A stretch of DNA of 64,000 nucleotides from Limosilactobacillus fermentum (lineage in GTDB: Bacteria > Bacillota > Bacilli > Lactobacillales > Lactobacillaceae). Numbering within the stretch: position 1 is the stretch's first letter; the number at the start of each line of letters is the position of its first letter. The DNA lies in assembly GCF_013394085.1 (NCBI RefSeq), contig NZ_CP040910.1, positions 1,533,112 through 1,597,111 on the forward strand, in the 5' to 3' direction. The notes below the pieces were generated by a model, which was given only the letters and a program-made list of their open reading frames with translations, ran no database searches and was not told the DNA's origin. The position numbers and the translations under genes were made by a program. Positions 16,015 to 25,648 of the stretch are shown here, piece by piece.

Positions 16015-17287
16015 ACTTACTGAACAACTCCTCACTTAGTTGATTCAAGTCACGCATGTATTTTTGCAACTCTTTTAACTGGTCTTCACTCACTTCGTTA
16101 TAACGAAGGCTCCCAATGAGGCCACCATCTTCGTTTAAGTCATGATAATATTTCACATTTTGCTTAATGTTACGAATGAATTTATCGACGGACTCACTGT
16201 TCCGTGCGTTCCGCATATAAGTATCAAAAGTATCTCCTAGGGCTTCAACCGTATCATTTTCATCAGTTAAACTTTGCATTAAATCAGAAGTGGTATGAAT
16301 TTCATCATCCTGTAGTGATTCAGACAGATCATCAACAATGTCCGCGACATCATCATTAAAATCTTCGTTATCGACGCTGTTGACAACATTTTTCCCATAT
16401 TCACGAATATGAGTTCTGGCGGTATTCCCGCTAACACCAACATGAATCTGGTAAAGAATCACACCGAAGTATGAGTTCATGGTTTCATTCTTACGAACCT
16501 GCGATTCTGAATCATCACCAAAGTTCTTTGAAAGTGACTTTCCCATTTCAAGAAACAGCGACCAGACCTTACTTTCCTTGATGATGTTGAAGCTATTTTC
16601 CGGAGCTCCAATAAACTCCAGAAACTTCTTCATGTAAACGGCACCATCATAGTATTTCTTAACCTCAGTTGGCCGCATATGAGAATCCGCAGCATAGTCC
16701 GCCTGAGTCATGATCGGATCATCGCCGCCAGTAGTTTGATAAATGTCAACAGCTAAGTCAACCGGATCATAATTTTGCCGTTCTTCAACACCCATCTGAA
16801 TAGCCAATTCCAGGTTTTTGATCTTAGCTCGTTCAGTTGAATTGTCATATGAGAATGGTAATACCACGGCTTCAAAATAAACTGTCCTACCAGTTGACTG
16901 GTGAATATTCCGTAAAGCAGTGAAGCGCCGATTACCATCGACAATTCTTCCATCATCAAGAACATAACCATATACCTGCTGTCCAGATTCCTGAATTGAT
17001 TTTTCTGTTCGTTTCAGTGCTGATGAATTATCCTTCTCAATTAACTTAGCAACAAAATTGTTATATTGTGGGTCCTCATGGTCATTTGCTGGGTGCAGCT
17101 CATCATGATACTGAGAAATGCCTGTTGCGATCCGACCATTCTTATCATTGTAATAAAGGTATTCCAACGGAATTTTATAGACATCCAACGTCTCGGAACT
17201 AACACCATCCACCTTAATTGGTAGCTTAGGCTTAGCTCCTGTTTTCTCTAAATTTCCTTCTTTAGCTAATTCAATTAGCGACAGCAT
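15995..17287 (-). CDS. ParB/Srx-fold protein of the defence operon
   Basis: The 430 residues include a ParB-like N-terminal domain with VYGYVLDDGRIVDGNRRFTALR (about 106-126), the G-x-R-R phosphate-binding motif of the ParB/sulfiredoxin fold. The C-terminal half is acidic and helical (DDVADIVDDLSESLQDDE), with no centromere-binding HTH evident, so a plasmid-partition role is unlikely. The ATG lies one base after the res stop codon and the gene overlaps the helicase gene, implying translational coupling. Such domains bind or hydrolyse nucleotides or cut DNA in other systems; which applies here is unknown. Confidence 0.75.
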   Translation of the reverse strand: MLSLIELAKEGNLEKTGAKPKLPIKVDGVSSETLDVYKIPLEYLYYNDKNGRIATGISQYHDELHPANDHEDPQYNNFVAKLIEKDNSSALKRTEKSIQESGQQVYGYVLDDGRIVDGNRRFTALRNIHQSTGRTVYFEAVVLPFSYDNSTERAKIKNLELAIQMGVEERQNYDPVDLAVDIYQTTGGDDPIMTQADYAADSHMRPTEVKKYYDGAVYMKKFLEFIGAPENSFNIIKESKVWSLFLEMGKSLSKNFGDDSESQVRKNETMNSYFGVILYQIHVGVSGNTARTHIREYGKNVVNSVDNEDFNDDVADIVDDLSESLQDDEIHTTSDLMQSLTDENDTVEALGDTFDTYMRNARNSESVDKFIRNIKQNVKYYHDLNEDGGLIGSLRYNEVSEDQLKELQKYMRDLNQLSEELFSKYGDEIR

Positions 17288-17288
17288 C

Positions 17289-20264
17289 CTAATTCAACTC
17301 CCCGTTTTCCAACTTATTAATCAAGGCATGCACCTCTTGTTCACTAGTAGCCATTCGATAATAAACCCCTGATTCCTGCAAATGATCAAAGTACTTTTGC
17401 TGAATAATTCGAATTTCTTCATCACCCAACCGCATGTTTTCAGCTTTAGTTTCAATCACTAAATAAATTGGCTTATTACCATGTTCAATCTTAAAGATAA
17501 AGTCAGGTGTAGTCGTTCCGTTATCAAAGCGCGGAATCTTAATAGCCTTTTTTGGTAATTTCCCAAAGACACTAATCTTCGGGCCATACGACCGTTGTAA
17601 AATTTTTAATTCTGGATCAGCACTGTCATAACGCAGCGGTGGCCGATCATACAAGTACTTTTCATCAGAAGTCGAATCTGACTGGTATACACCAAGTACG
17701 CTAGCCGGAACCGAATCCACAAACTCTTGCTTTTTAGCATTGTAAATCGATGTTGAAGATGAAAAGTTCAGTGGTTCATAGCTATAAGAAGTCTTAATTC
17801 GTTCATTAAATTGATTGTTAAAAGTGCGAATTAAATTGCCAAGTGTCTTCTCATTGATGTAGTTAGTATTATTTTTCAAACGCTTAATCGCTTTGATCAT
17901 CAAATTGTTAAGCAAATTAACCGGTAAATCAGTACCCTTAGCCAAGAGTTTAAGAAATTTACCATAATTCATGGTTAAGAATTCAGTACTATAATCCGAC
18001 TGCGTTTCCCGAACGGAAGCCACATTCTCATCAGTTACCACTTCTTGGTGAACCACCTGCGGCCGTTGCAAAACAAAGATCTTATTATCGCTATCGTTAA
18101 ATACGTTCCGAGCCACCGTTTCGGCATCCTGATTAACCGATGGATCAAACTTGATCATTTGCCGCTTAGCCAATTGCAGCCACAAATTCTTCAATTGCTG
18201 CCAATTTTGCTTGCGTAACTTAACAGTTGTGCTGTCTTTTGAATTTTTATCTCGAACCTTATCATTAGCAACTTTAGTTTCTTGAACTAATTCTGGATAA
18301 AGATGACACAAAGCATCATAGCCAGCCATCGATTGACCATCTAATTCAACGTTTTCTTTAAATTTGTTAGAACGAGTAATCACATTATGGGCATCTAAAT
18401 CATCAAGTAGCTGATTCTCATCAAACTTAGGATCAATTTTTTGTTTAGCTTTAACAATCAGCTTGATCATGTCATCAGTTAATTCTTCTTGGTTCAGTTT
18501 TATCGGTGAATCATCATTAATTTCACCTACTAACTTTTGAGCGAAATCTCGTTCATCATAACCAATTAAGAAAGATAGACGACTCTGCCACTCATCCTGA
18601 TTCAAACGGTGACCAGTTTCATCAACCGGAAGCCGTAAACCACGACCAACTTCCTGAATCTTACTAATCTCGGAACCGGAAGTACGTAACTTGGCAATTG
18701 TGAAAACATTTGGATTATCCCAACCTTCACGCAGCGTCCACTTTGAAAAGAGGAAGCGACGAGTTAGCCAGTTACCATCTTTATCCTTAAAGCTGAGCAG
18801 TTTTTCCTTATTGCTGAGGATATCTTCAACTTCAGCCTGAATGTCGGCATCAGAACTGCCCCGATCTTCACTGAAATAACCAGCATAAACGTCCTGATGT
18901 TCTGACTGCAAGCTCTTCAAGGTAGCCTGTAAGAAAGAGCGGTACTCTTTTTCCCGATCATCAATCGCCAATTCAAAACGATCAATTAATTTCTTGAGTT
19001 TCTTGGTTAAAATAGCCTCAAAGTGATGAGCAAGCCAACCCTTACCACTGTTTTCGCCACGGAAGCTGGAAATACTATCAATAAAGAATAAGGATAGAGT
19101 CTTAATCTTTGGAGCATTCTCCCCTGAATTTAAACGTAGGAAGTTTTCTTCTTCAGCCTTAAAGTGACAATCTAATGCCTGTGAGATAATTTCATCCTGA
19201 TAGTTTTCCGCAAAGGTACCAGGAATCAATTTCATGTCTTTAGATAAAGCTAAACCATTAGAAAGTTCCCGGTCAGTCCCACCAGCATAAGTAATATTAC
19301 CTTCAAAGCCAGCATCCACATCAGCCAGATTTTCGCCTACGTTTAATGAATAGTCTTTGCCACCCTTGGTCAAAACTAATTCTTTAGCTTTGACTTGCTT
19401 AACTTTATACAAGTTATTTGCCTGTTCTTCTGGCATATCAGGATAATCAATATCGATACCCTTAACCAGGCCCTGGTTGAAACTGTCCACGGCGTCCAAG
19501 TTAAACTGAGGTTCACCACGATAGTAATCAACCTTAGTGACTTTATTCTTCCCCCGACCAGTAGTTGTTTCCGGGAAGGTAGCACCAAAACGCACAATTA
19601 ATTGGGGCTTCATTTCTTCGATATCTTCGTAGAACTTTTTTCCTCGTGGAAAGCGTTGTGGTTCGTCGATAATTATTACTGGCCGAGTGGCAGCAATCGC
19701 TTTGATTGGGGAAGTTTCACCACCCAGCAAAGTTTGATCGTAGTCATCATGGTGCATGGATTTAGAGTGCAGCATCCCCTGATTAACTAACAATACTTCA
19801 ATTTGGTTTGCATTCTGCCGAGTTGCTTCAACAAATTCAGACAGTTGCGCTGGAAAGTTGCGCCGTCCTGAACGCGCACTAAAATCACCCGCGTTGATGA
19901 CATTTAATTGGATCCGGGTATTTTCATAAAATTCGCTAAAGTGCTGCTTAGCATAATCGCTACTAATAAAGCTACGAGTACCTTCTTTAATACTTGGGCT
20001 AGGCACTGCAATGACAAACTTAAAGAGCCCATACTTTTGGTGCATTTCATACATCATCCGGGTGTAGACATAGGTCTTCCCAGTCCCCGTCTCCATCTTG
20101 ATGTCAATATTGGCTTTATCCCTATAACGACACCTAATTAGTGGATTAGCATAAATGTAATTAGCATCTGGATTATTACTCATGGTATCCATGCCTGGGA
20201 AAGCTTTATCAATGGCGGCTAGGGCATCAGTTTGGTGTTGTAAAGTTTCTAGTTTAATCTTCAT
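17289..20264 (-). CDS. res: Type III restriction endonuclease, Res subunit
   Basis: This 991-residue superfamily 2 motor-nuclease cleaves DNA when complexed with Mod and unmodified head-to-head sites are met. Motifs: Walker A METGTGKT (57-64), DEPQ as motif II (200-203), SKIQEVGRGLRLPVD as motif VI, and a C-terminal PD-(D/E)xK nuclease with PDF (920-922) and ETK (939-941). Length is typical. The ATG is 3 bases beyond the mod stop codon. It appears intact. Confidence 0.95.
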   Translation of the reverse strand: MKIKLETLQHQTDALAAIDKAFPGMDTMSNNPDANYIYANPLIRCRYRDKANIDIKMETGTGKTYVYTRMMYEMHQKYGLFKFVIAVPSPSIKEGTRSFISSDYAKQHFSEFYENTRIQLNVINAGDFSARSGRRNFPAQLSEFVEATRQNANQIEVLLVNQGMLHSKSMHHDDYDQTLLGGETSPIKAIAATRPVIIIDEPQRFPRGKKFYEDIEEMKPQLIVRFGATFPETTTGRGKNKVTKVDYYRGEPQFNLDAVDSFNQGLVKGIDIDYPDMPEEQANNLYKVKQVKAKELVLTKGGKDYSLNVGENLADVDAGFEGNITYAGGTDRELSNGLALSKDMKLIPGTFAENYQDEIISQALDCHFKAEEENFLRLNSGENAPKIKTLSLFFIDSISSFRGENSGKGWLAHHFEAILTKKLKKLIDRFELAIDDREKEYRSFLQATLKSLQSEHQDVYAGYFSEDRGSSDADIQAEVEDILSNKEKLLSFKDKDGNWLTRRFLFSKWTLREGWDNPNVFTIAKLRTSGSEISKIQEVGRGLRLPVDETGHRLNQDEWQSRLSFLIGYDERDFAQKLVGEINDDSPIKLNQEELTDDMIKLIVKAKQKIDPKFDENQLLDDLDAHNVITRSNKFKENVELDGQSMAGYDALCHLYPELVQETKVANDKVRDKNSKDSTTVKLRKQNWQQLKNLWLQLAKRQMIKFDPSVNQDAETVARNVFNDSDNKIFVLQRPQVVHQEVVTDENVASVRETQSDYSTEFLTMNYGKFLKLLAKGTDLPVNLLNNLMIKAIKRLKNNTNYINEKTLGNLIRTFNNQFNERIKTSYSYEPLNFSSSTSIYNAKKQEFVDSVPASVLGVYQSDSTSDEKYLYDRPPLRYDSADPELKILQRSYGPKISVFGKLPKKAIKIPRFDNGTTTPDFIFKIEHGNKPIYLVIETKAENMRLGDEEIRIIQQKYFDHLQESGVYYRMATSEQEVHALINKLENGELN

Positions 20265-20267
20265 GGG

Positions 20268-22199
20268 TTAGTACCTCTTGATTAAAGTTACTTTACTATC
20301 CAACTGCTTTAAACCATTTTCAAGTTCACGCAGTTCTGCTACATTAAATGAATAGCCAAAGATAACTACACTTTGTACTTCTAATTGGTGAGTACCAAGT
20401 TGGTTGAGTAATTCTTTAGTTTGGCTTGCTCCCCAACCTTCATTAATCAAGTAAAGTCGATTATCTTCAACTTTATGTGCGGTGTAGTTATCAAATTTAA
20501 CTTCTTCAACATCAGTATCAAACGGGTAACCATCCTTGGCAAGCCAAGTGGTAAGAATTGTTTCTTCCCCAGTAGCATCCCCATCAATACCCAAGCTTTT
20601 ACTTGAAAAGCCATCAACCATATCGGTAAACAGGTTAGTGTTGTTAGGATTGAAGTCCTCAATTTCTTCAAGAGTTTGTTTAACAGGTTTAACTACACGA
20701 TAATGCTTAAAGCTGCCATCAAAATTTTGGGGCAAAGTTAGTTCATTGTCATCACGGATCTTTTTGGCAGCGCGCCGAATTCGTTCACGAGAAATTTCAT
20801 CAATAGACTTAAAGCCAGCATCATATGCAACTTTTGCCCCTTTAACAGGAACTGTTTTACCATCTTTATTCCGATGGTATGTTTTTTCCGGGAGTTGTAC
20901 CATGATGAAACGCCTATTTGCTGTATCTTCGGCATTTAATTGCATTACAGCATCGGCAGTCGTTGCTGATCCAGCAAAAAAGTCCATTACTATTTCCGAA
21001 TCTTTGGAAGTGTACTTAATTAACTTTTTTACCAAAGAAGTTGGCTTAGGGTAACTAAAGCATTTTTCGTTAAAAAGCTTTATTATCTCATTAGTCCCAT
21101 CTTTGGTAGTCCCAACATTCCTTAATATTGAACTTGGAGTTTTAGAATCCCCTTTTAAAATACGTTCTTTAAGAAACAACTTTCGTTTAGGGGACGAGTC
21201 ATTATTCATACCAAACTTTATTCTCCCATCATCCATTAATTTTTTAATACCATCTCTGTTAAAAGCCCAAATCCTATTGTGAGGAGGAAAATATTCTTTA
21301 CCAGTATTTGGATTGGTAATTCCAAAAACAGTATCACCACCAGCTTTGTTTGCATCCAGAGGGGTTAATTTCCAAGGGCCTCTTGGATCATTGTCAGGAT
21401 TTTTATATTCTCTTGAACTTAATGGATCTCCATACCACTGAAGTTGTTGAATATCTTTTGCGTAGACCAAAATGTAATTATGATTTAAGGATATTGGTGA
21501 ATCATTAGATATCGATGTCCTAGACTCCCATATAAATGTATCAACATAATTTGCTTCACCAAAAATCTCATCACAAATATTTTTTAGATTAGAAAACTCA
21601 TTATCATCTATGGAAATAAAGATTGTACCCTTAGAGGATAGCATTCTCTTTGCAAGAACTAATCTCGGATACATAAATGTCAACCAAGCCGAATGACTTG
21701 AACTTCCTTGTATTGATTTAAGTCTTTCAACTTGCTCATCCTCTAATCCAAACATTTCTTTTATCTTATTATCTGAATATTCAAAAGAATCGGGATACTC
21801 AAAATCATTACTTCCAGTATTGTATGGTGGATCAATAAATATAGTATTTATTTTATTTAAATAACCTACCTCCAAGTGACGAAGAACCTCTAAATTATCC
21901 CCAGTAAAGAATAAATTTTTGCTATTCTTACCTTCACCTTGATTCTGCTTTTCATCGGGCACAATAACAGTACTTGGCATTTCACCAGCCTGACGACGAG
22001 CGTAATCTTTACCAATGAAACCCAGCTGATAACCCTCACTCAGCTCATTAACATTCTTATCTTTTAGTTGGTTCCTAAACTTATCCAGGTCAAACGAACC
22101 ATCCTTCGTAAAAAATTCTGGAAGCTTTGCTTTCAATTCATTAAGAAAGGCGCTGTTTGGCTGCACAGTTTCATTGTATTTTTCATTATCCGTTTGCAT
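20268..22199 (-). CDS. mod: Type III DNA methyltransferase, Mod subunit
   Basis: I chose the ATG at 22199 (643 residues) because TAGGAG lies nine bases upstream and the earlier start at 22247 would overlap the XRE gene. It is an adenine methyltransferase of the beta class: DPPYNTGS (motif IV, 123-130) precedes the AdoMet motif MDFFAGSATT (405-414). The central region between them is the target-recognition domain, so the specificity cannot be predicted. I see no simple-sequence tract in the gene that would suggest phase variation. It partners Res directly downstream. Confidence 0.95.
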   Translation of the reverse strand: MQTDNEKYNETVQPNSAFLNELKAKLPEFFTKDGSFDLDKFRNQLKDKNVNELSEGYQLGFIGKDYARRQAGEMPSTVIVPDEKQNQGEGKNSKNLFFTGDNLEVLRHLEVGYLNKINTIFIDPPYNTGSNDFEYPDSFEYSDNKIKEMFGLEDEQVERLKSIQGSSSHSAWLTFMYPRLVLAKRMLSSKGTIFISIDDNEFSNLKNICDEIFGEANYVDTFIWESRTSISNDSPISLNHNYILVYAKDIQQLQWYGDPLSSREYKNPDNDPRGPWKLTPLDANKAGGDTVFGITNPNTGKEYFPPHNRIWAFNRDGIKKLMDDGRIKFGMNNDSSPKRKLFLKERILKGDSKTPSSILRNVGTTKDGTNEIIKLFNEKCFSYPKPTSLVKKLIKYTSKDSEIVMDFFAGSATTADAVMQLNAEDTANRRFIMVQLPEKTYHRNKDGKTVPVKGAKVAYDAGFKSIDEISRERIRRAAKKIRDDNELTLPQNFDGSFKHYRVVKPVKQTLEEIEDFNPNNTNLFTDMVDGFSSKSLGIDGDATGEETILTTWLAKDGYPFDTDVEEVKFDNYTAHKVEDNRLYLINEGWGASQTKELLNQLGTHQLEVQSVVIFGYSFNVAELRELENGLKQLDSKVTLIKRY

Positions 22200-22209
22200 C
22201 AAATTTCTC

Positions 22210-22455
22210 CTATTCTTCGTTAATTGGCACAGTTTCACAAATGTCATTAAGATCGCAATCTAAGCCAGTGCATATCTTCATCAAAAGATCCGTAGTTACG
22301 TTAGCATCTTTTCCTAACTTAGCAACGGAAGCAGCACTAATATCGCATTCAGCTTGTAAATCTTTTTTCTGTAATCCCCTGTCAATCAACAGTTTCCACA
22401 ATTTCTTGTAACTAACCTTGTATTTAATTTTTAAGTTATTTAGTTGCTTGCTCAT
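22210..22455 (-). CDS. XRE-family HTH regulator of the defence operon
   Basis: This 81-residue Cro/CI-type repressor starts at the ATG at 22455 behind GGGAG, overlapping the end of the DUF2326 gene. HTH: LQKKDLQAECDISAASVAKLGKD, then TTDLLMKICTGLDCDLNDIC, as in the short YozG-type regulators. A position directly before mod is typical for controller proteins of R-M systems. Which promoter it controls cannot be told, since the operon's 5' end is lost. Confidence 0.8.
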   Translation of the reverse strand: MSKQLNNLKIKYKVSYKKLWKLLIDRGLQKKDLQAECDISAASVAKLGKDANVTTDLLMKICTGLDCDLNDICETVPINEE

Positions 22456-22987
22456 TCCATGATCTCCCAAACAGTTCTTTACCACCACGTTCGAGTGTCA
22501 AAACCGTATTTTCTCTAATGATCTCTTGCGCCTTTTCTGATAATACTTCAATACTATCAATTGAAATAAATATCTGCTTAGTTTCTTGAGCATACATTTC
22601 AATAATTCGATTTCTACGATCAATCTCAATATTTGAAAATAGTAGTGAATCATGAACAAAGAATGGTAAACGTGTTAAGTCAAGACAAGCTTGATCAAAA
22701 ATAATTAATCCTTTGAATGATGTCCCTGTACCTTGGTCATTAATCGTCTCAAAATTGTATCCTGTTGGTTTTAATTCAATTCGTGGCGGTTGAAATGAAC
22801 TTGATCCGCAGACCTGCTCGTTTAAGCTAGCCATTTCAGTGTTCAAAGAGTGCTGTACCTCTGCCAATTCAGTATTGATGGTCGCTTTTAAGGCATCTTG
22901 CTGATCTTTCTTGTCTTGTTGTAGTTTTTTCTTCTTCCCGGATTTAAAATCTAAGTGCAACAAGTTCAAATTATACAAATAGGCCAT
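22436..22987 (-). pseudogene. DUF2326-containing protein (ABC-3C type), C-terminal fragment
   Basis: The fragment shows the DUF2326 core: GTSFKGLIIFDQACLDL, LPFFVHDSLLFSNIE, TKQIFISIDSIEVLSEKAQEII and RGGKELFGRSW. In complete proteins this follows an SMC-like ATPase with coiled coil; here a lysine- and glutamine-rich coiled-coil piece remains at the N-terminus. The ATPase part is missing because an IS30-family element begins at about 22990. Such proteins belong to ABC-3C defence loci. The rest of the gene is not found on the far side of the IS. Confidence 0.75.
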
Positions 22988-22989
22988 GG

Positions 22990-24104
22990 AGACCTAAAAT
23001 TAAAGTGCTGAAACTCTAAAGAAAGGATATCTCCATGACCCAATCCAAGCATAGCACTACCAAGCATTATCAACAACTTACCCCGGAAGAAAGAGGTGAA
23101 ATTGAAGCGTACTTGAATGCTGGGAAATCTCAGGCTGATATTGCGCGCCTGACCAATCGCAGTCGCAGCACGATCTCGCGTGAAATTAAGCGTGGCACCA
23201 TTCGACAACGTAATTCTGACTATCTCTTTTTCACCAAATACTTTGCGGACACGAGCCAGCTTATTCATGATAAAGCGCGTCAGAACTGCCGTTTTGGCGG
23301 ACTAGAAAAGGTCTGCTGGCTGTCCTTTAAGATGCTTAAAACAGCGCTTAAACGGCGACCACGGATTGATAGTGTTGATGGTTTCGTGCACGCCTTTAAG
23401 CAGACTCATCCTGACCAGCCGTGCCCTTCAACGCCGACCGTTTATCGGTATATTGATCAAGGCCGCTTAGACATTAAGAATATCGACCTGCCAGCCAAGC
23501 TGCGGCGCCATGTAAAGTCCAATCGTCACAACCACTCGCGTAAAAATAAGCGTCTGGCTGGTACTTCGATTGATGAACGACCAGACACTATTAATAACCG
23601 TGAACGCTTTGGTGATTGGGAAGGTGACCTGGTTAAAGGCAAGCGTCAAGCCAGTGAACCAGCACTGATGACCCTGACCGAACGGTGAGTCCGCTATGAG
23701 ATCATCGTCAAGATTCCCAACTACCACGCAGACACCTGCTTAAAAGAGCTTCAAGCCACCATTGACCAGCATCCTGGCTACTTTAAGACCATCACTTTCG
23801 ATAACGGCTCTGAGTTCAAACTGTTGGACCAGGTTCAAGGAGCTCAGATCTACTTTGCGCACCCGTACTCGCCTTGGGAACGTGGCAGTAATGAAAACCA
23901 GAATGGCCTGATCCGAGAGTACATCCCTAAAGGCCTATCACTACATGGCTTCTCTGAAGATGATATCGCAAAGGTTCAAGATGCGCTGAATCAAAAGCAT
24001 CGCAGGACACTCGGCTACGCTAACGCCGCCGAGCTTATTGAGGCCGCGCTAGCAAGCTAGCTCACGGTCTGGCTCCATGGTTGTTGCACTTGAGTTGACA
24101 TTCC
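22990..24104 (+). mobile_element. IS30-family insertion sequence
   Basis: Imperfect inverted ends are seen at about 22990-23012 (AATTAAAGTGCTGAAACTC) and 24080-24104 (reverse complement AACTCAAGTGCAACAACC). Boundaries are approximate. It truncates the DUF2326 gene on its left and abuts the chromosomal rlmD terminator region on its right, so it marks the junction between accessory and core DNA. Confidence 0.65.
23035..24060 (+). pseudogene. IS30-family transposase with one nonsense codon
   Basis: The frame is otherwise continuous for about 341 codons. It starts MTQSKHSTTKHYQQLTPEER with an HTH (SQADIARLTNRSRSTISREI) and has the DDE residues in FGDWEGDLVKG, TFDNGSEF and GSNENQNGLIRE. A TGA at 23686-23688, in TLTER*VRYEIIV, cuts it in two. 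This is a single-base-type lesion, so the element is recently inactivated unless the stop is read through. Confidence 0.85.
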
Positions 24105-24163
24105 GGGAAGGAAAAAGTACACTTTCAATCACCTATAAATGCCGTCAGAGCGCGGCTTATCGG

Positions 24164-25540
24164 CTATTTATCTGTACGTTCAAGGACCGTAACAGACTCA
24201 ACGTGCGTCGTCTGCGGGAACTGGTCGACCGGTTGGATCGGCTTGGTCACGTGGTAGCCCTGTTCGGCGAAGCGTTGTAAGTCGCGGACCAAAGTCGCCG
24301 GGTTGCAGGAGACGTAAATCACCTTTTGGGGCGCCATCTTACCGGTGGCCTCAATCAATTGGGCATCCAAGCCCTTGCGCGGTGGGTCAACAATCACCAC
24401 ATCAGGTTTGAGACCCTCGGCTTGCCACTTGGCAAACTGCTCTTCGGCCTTGCCAACAACAAAGGTCGCATTTTCGATCCCATTATTGGCGGCGTTTTGC
24501 TTGGCGTCTGCAATGGCGGCCGGCACGATTTCGACCCCGTAAACGTGCTTGGCGTGCTTAGCCACGGCTAAAGAGATCGTCCCAATCCCACAGTAAGCAT
24601 CGATAACGGTCTTGCTTCCGTCTAGTCCGGCGTTTTCAATGGCGGTCTGGTAGAGGCGCTCGGTTTGTTGCGGGTTGACCTGGTAAAAGGAGAGCGGCGA
24701 AATCGTGAAGTCGATCCCCAAGAGGGTGTCGTGGATGGTTGGTTCCCCCCACAACAGGTGGTTCTTCGTTCCCAAAATGACGTTGGTCCGCTTATCATTG
24801 ACGTTTTGCACGATGCTCTTAATTCCCGGCACCCGTTCACTTATTTCCCGGGTAATTTCTGCGACGTGCGGGAAATGCTCCCCGTTAGTGACCAGGACCA
24901 CCATCACCTGGTGGCTGTAGTAGCCCCGGCGGACCATCACCGTCCGGATTACGCCGCGGTGAGTTTCTTCATCGTAAGCCGGCACTTGGTACTTACGCAA
25001 GAGGTCGCGGACCACCAAAACGGTTTGGTCAATTGCCGGGTCCTGGATGTAAAAGTCTTCAATTGGCACCAGGTCATGGCTACCACGTTTGTAAAAACCG
25101 GTCGTCGGTTGGCCCTTGACCATCCGCACCGGGACTTGGGCCTTATTGCGGTAACCAAAGGGCTGGTCCATCCCCAGCGTTTCGGCCACTTCTAAGTTTA
25201 GGTGGGCCTTTTCCAAGAGTTCTTGAATTTGACGCTGCTTAAACTTGAGTTGGGCCGGGTAAGTCAGGTTCCCTAACGGCGCAATCCCCGTCTGTAGGTA
25301 GGCCCAGTTGGGGTCATCGATCCGGTCCGGGCTCTTCTTTTCAATGCTGATCAGCTTGCCCCAGGCGAAGTTCTTGGTCACCTTAGTTACCTTGACCGTT
25401 ACCTCTTCGCCCGGCAAGGTGTTGGGTACAAAAATGGGGTAGTGATCAACCTTGACGACCCCGTTCCCTTGGTAAGTTAGGTCGAGGACCGTCCCCGTGA
25501 CCGTTTCGTTTTTATGAACTGGTAGTTGCACCTTACTCAT
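24164..25540 (-). CDS. rlmD: 23S rRNA (uracil-C5)-methyltransferase, RlmD/RumA family
   Basis: The 458 residues begin with a TRAM domain (about 8-65; VTGTVLDLTYQGNGVVKV, then NTLPGEEVTVKVTKV) and end with an AdoMet-dependent methyltransferase. Signatures: DAYCGIGTISLAVAKHA (motif I), VIVDPPRKGLD and the catalytic cysteine in VIYVSCNPATLVRDL. In Firmicutes one such enzyme modifies both U747 and U1939. The cysteine cluster of the proteobacterial enzyme is not evident. It lies downstream of dgkB, as in many Firmicutes. Confidence 0.93.
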   Translation of the reverse strand: MSKVQLPVHKNETVTGTVLDLTYQGNGVVKVDHYPIFVPNTLPGEEVTVKVTKVTKNFAWGKLISIEKKSPDRIDDPNWAYLQTGIAPLGNLTYPAQLKFKQRQIQELLEKAHLNLEVAETLGMDQPFGYRNKAQVPVRMVKGQPTTGFYKRGSHDLVPIEDFYIQDPAIDQTVLVVRDLLRKYQVPAYDEETHRGVIRTVMVRRGYYSHQVMVVLVTNGEHFPHVAEITREISERVPGIKSIVQNVNDKRTNVILGTKNHLLWGEPTIHDTLLGIDFTISPLSFYQVNPQQTERLYQTAIENAGLDGSKTVIDAYCGIGTISLAVAKHAKHVYGVEIVPAAIADAKQNAANNGIENATFVVGKAEEQFAKWQAEGLKPDVVIVDPPRKGLDAQLIEATGKMAPQKVIYVSCNPATLVRDLQRFAEQGYHVTKPIQPVDQFPQTTHVESVTVLERTDK

Positions 25541-25600
25541 TGCTTTCCTCCGTATATTGTATGTACAACGGGCGCCGTAATTGCGCCCATTACAAGAAAG

Positions 25601-25635
25601 AGGGGCCCGTGCGTTTGCTTAACGGTTGGGTCCCT
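25601..25635 (-). terminator. Likely terminator after dgkB
   Basis: AGGGGCCC (25601-25608) pairs with GGGTCCCT (25628-25635) with one wobble. The minus strand continues CTTTCTTG. A second hairpin, GGGCGC/GCGCCC (25570-25588), follows in the rlmD leader. Confidence 0.5.
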
Positions 25636-25648
25636 ACTTAGCTAATTA

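Noticed and set aside
15995-17287. Plasmid partition ParB
   Set aside because: There is no parA, no parS-like sites, no HTH domain, and the gene is locked in an operon with a restriction system.
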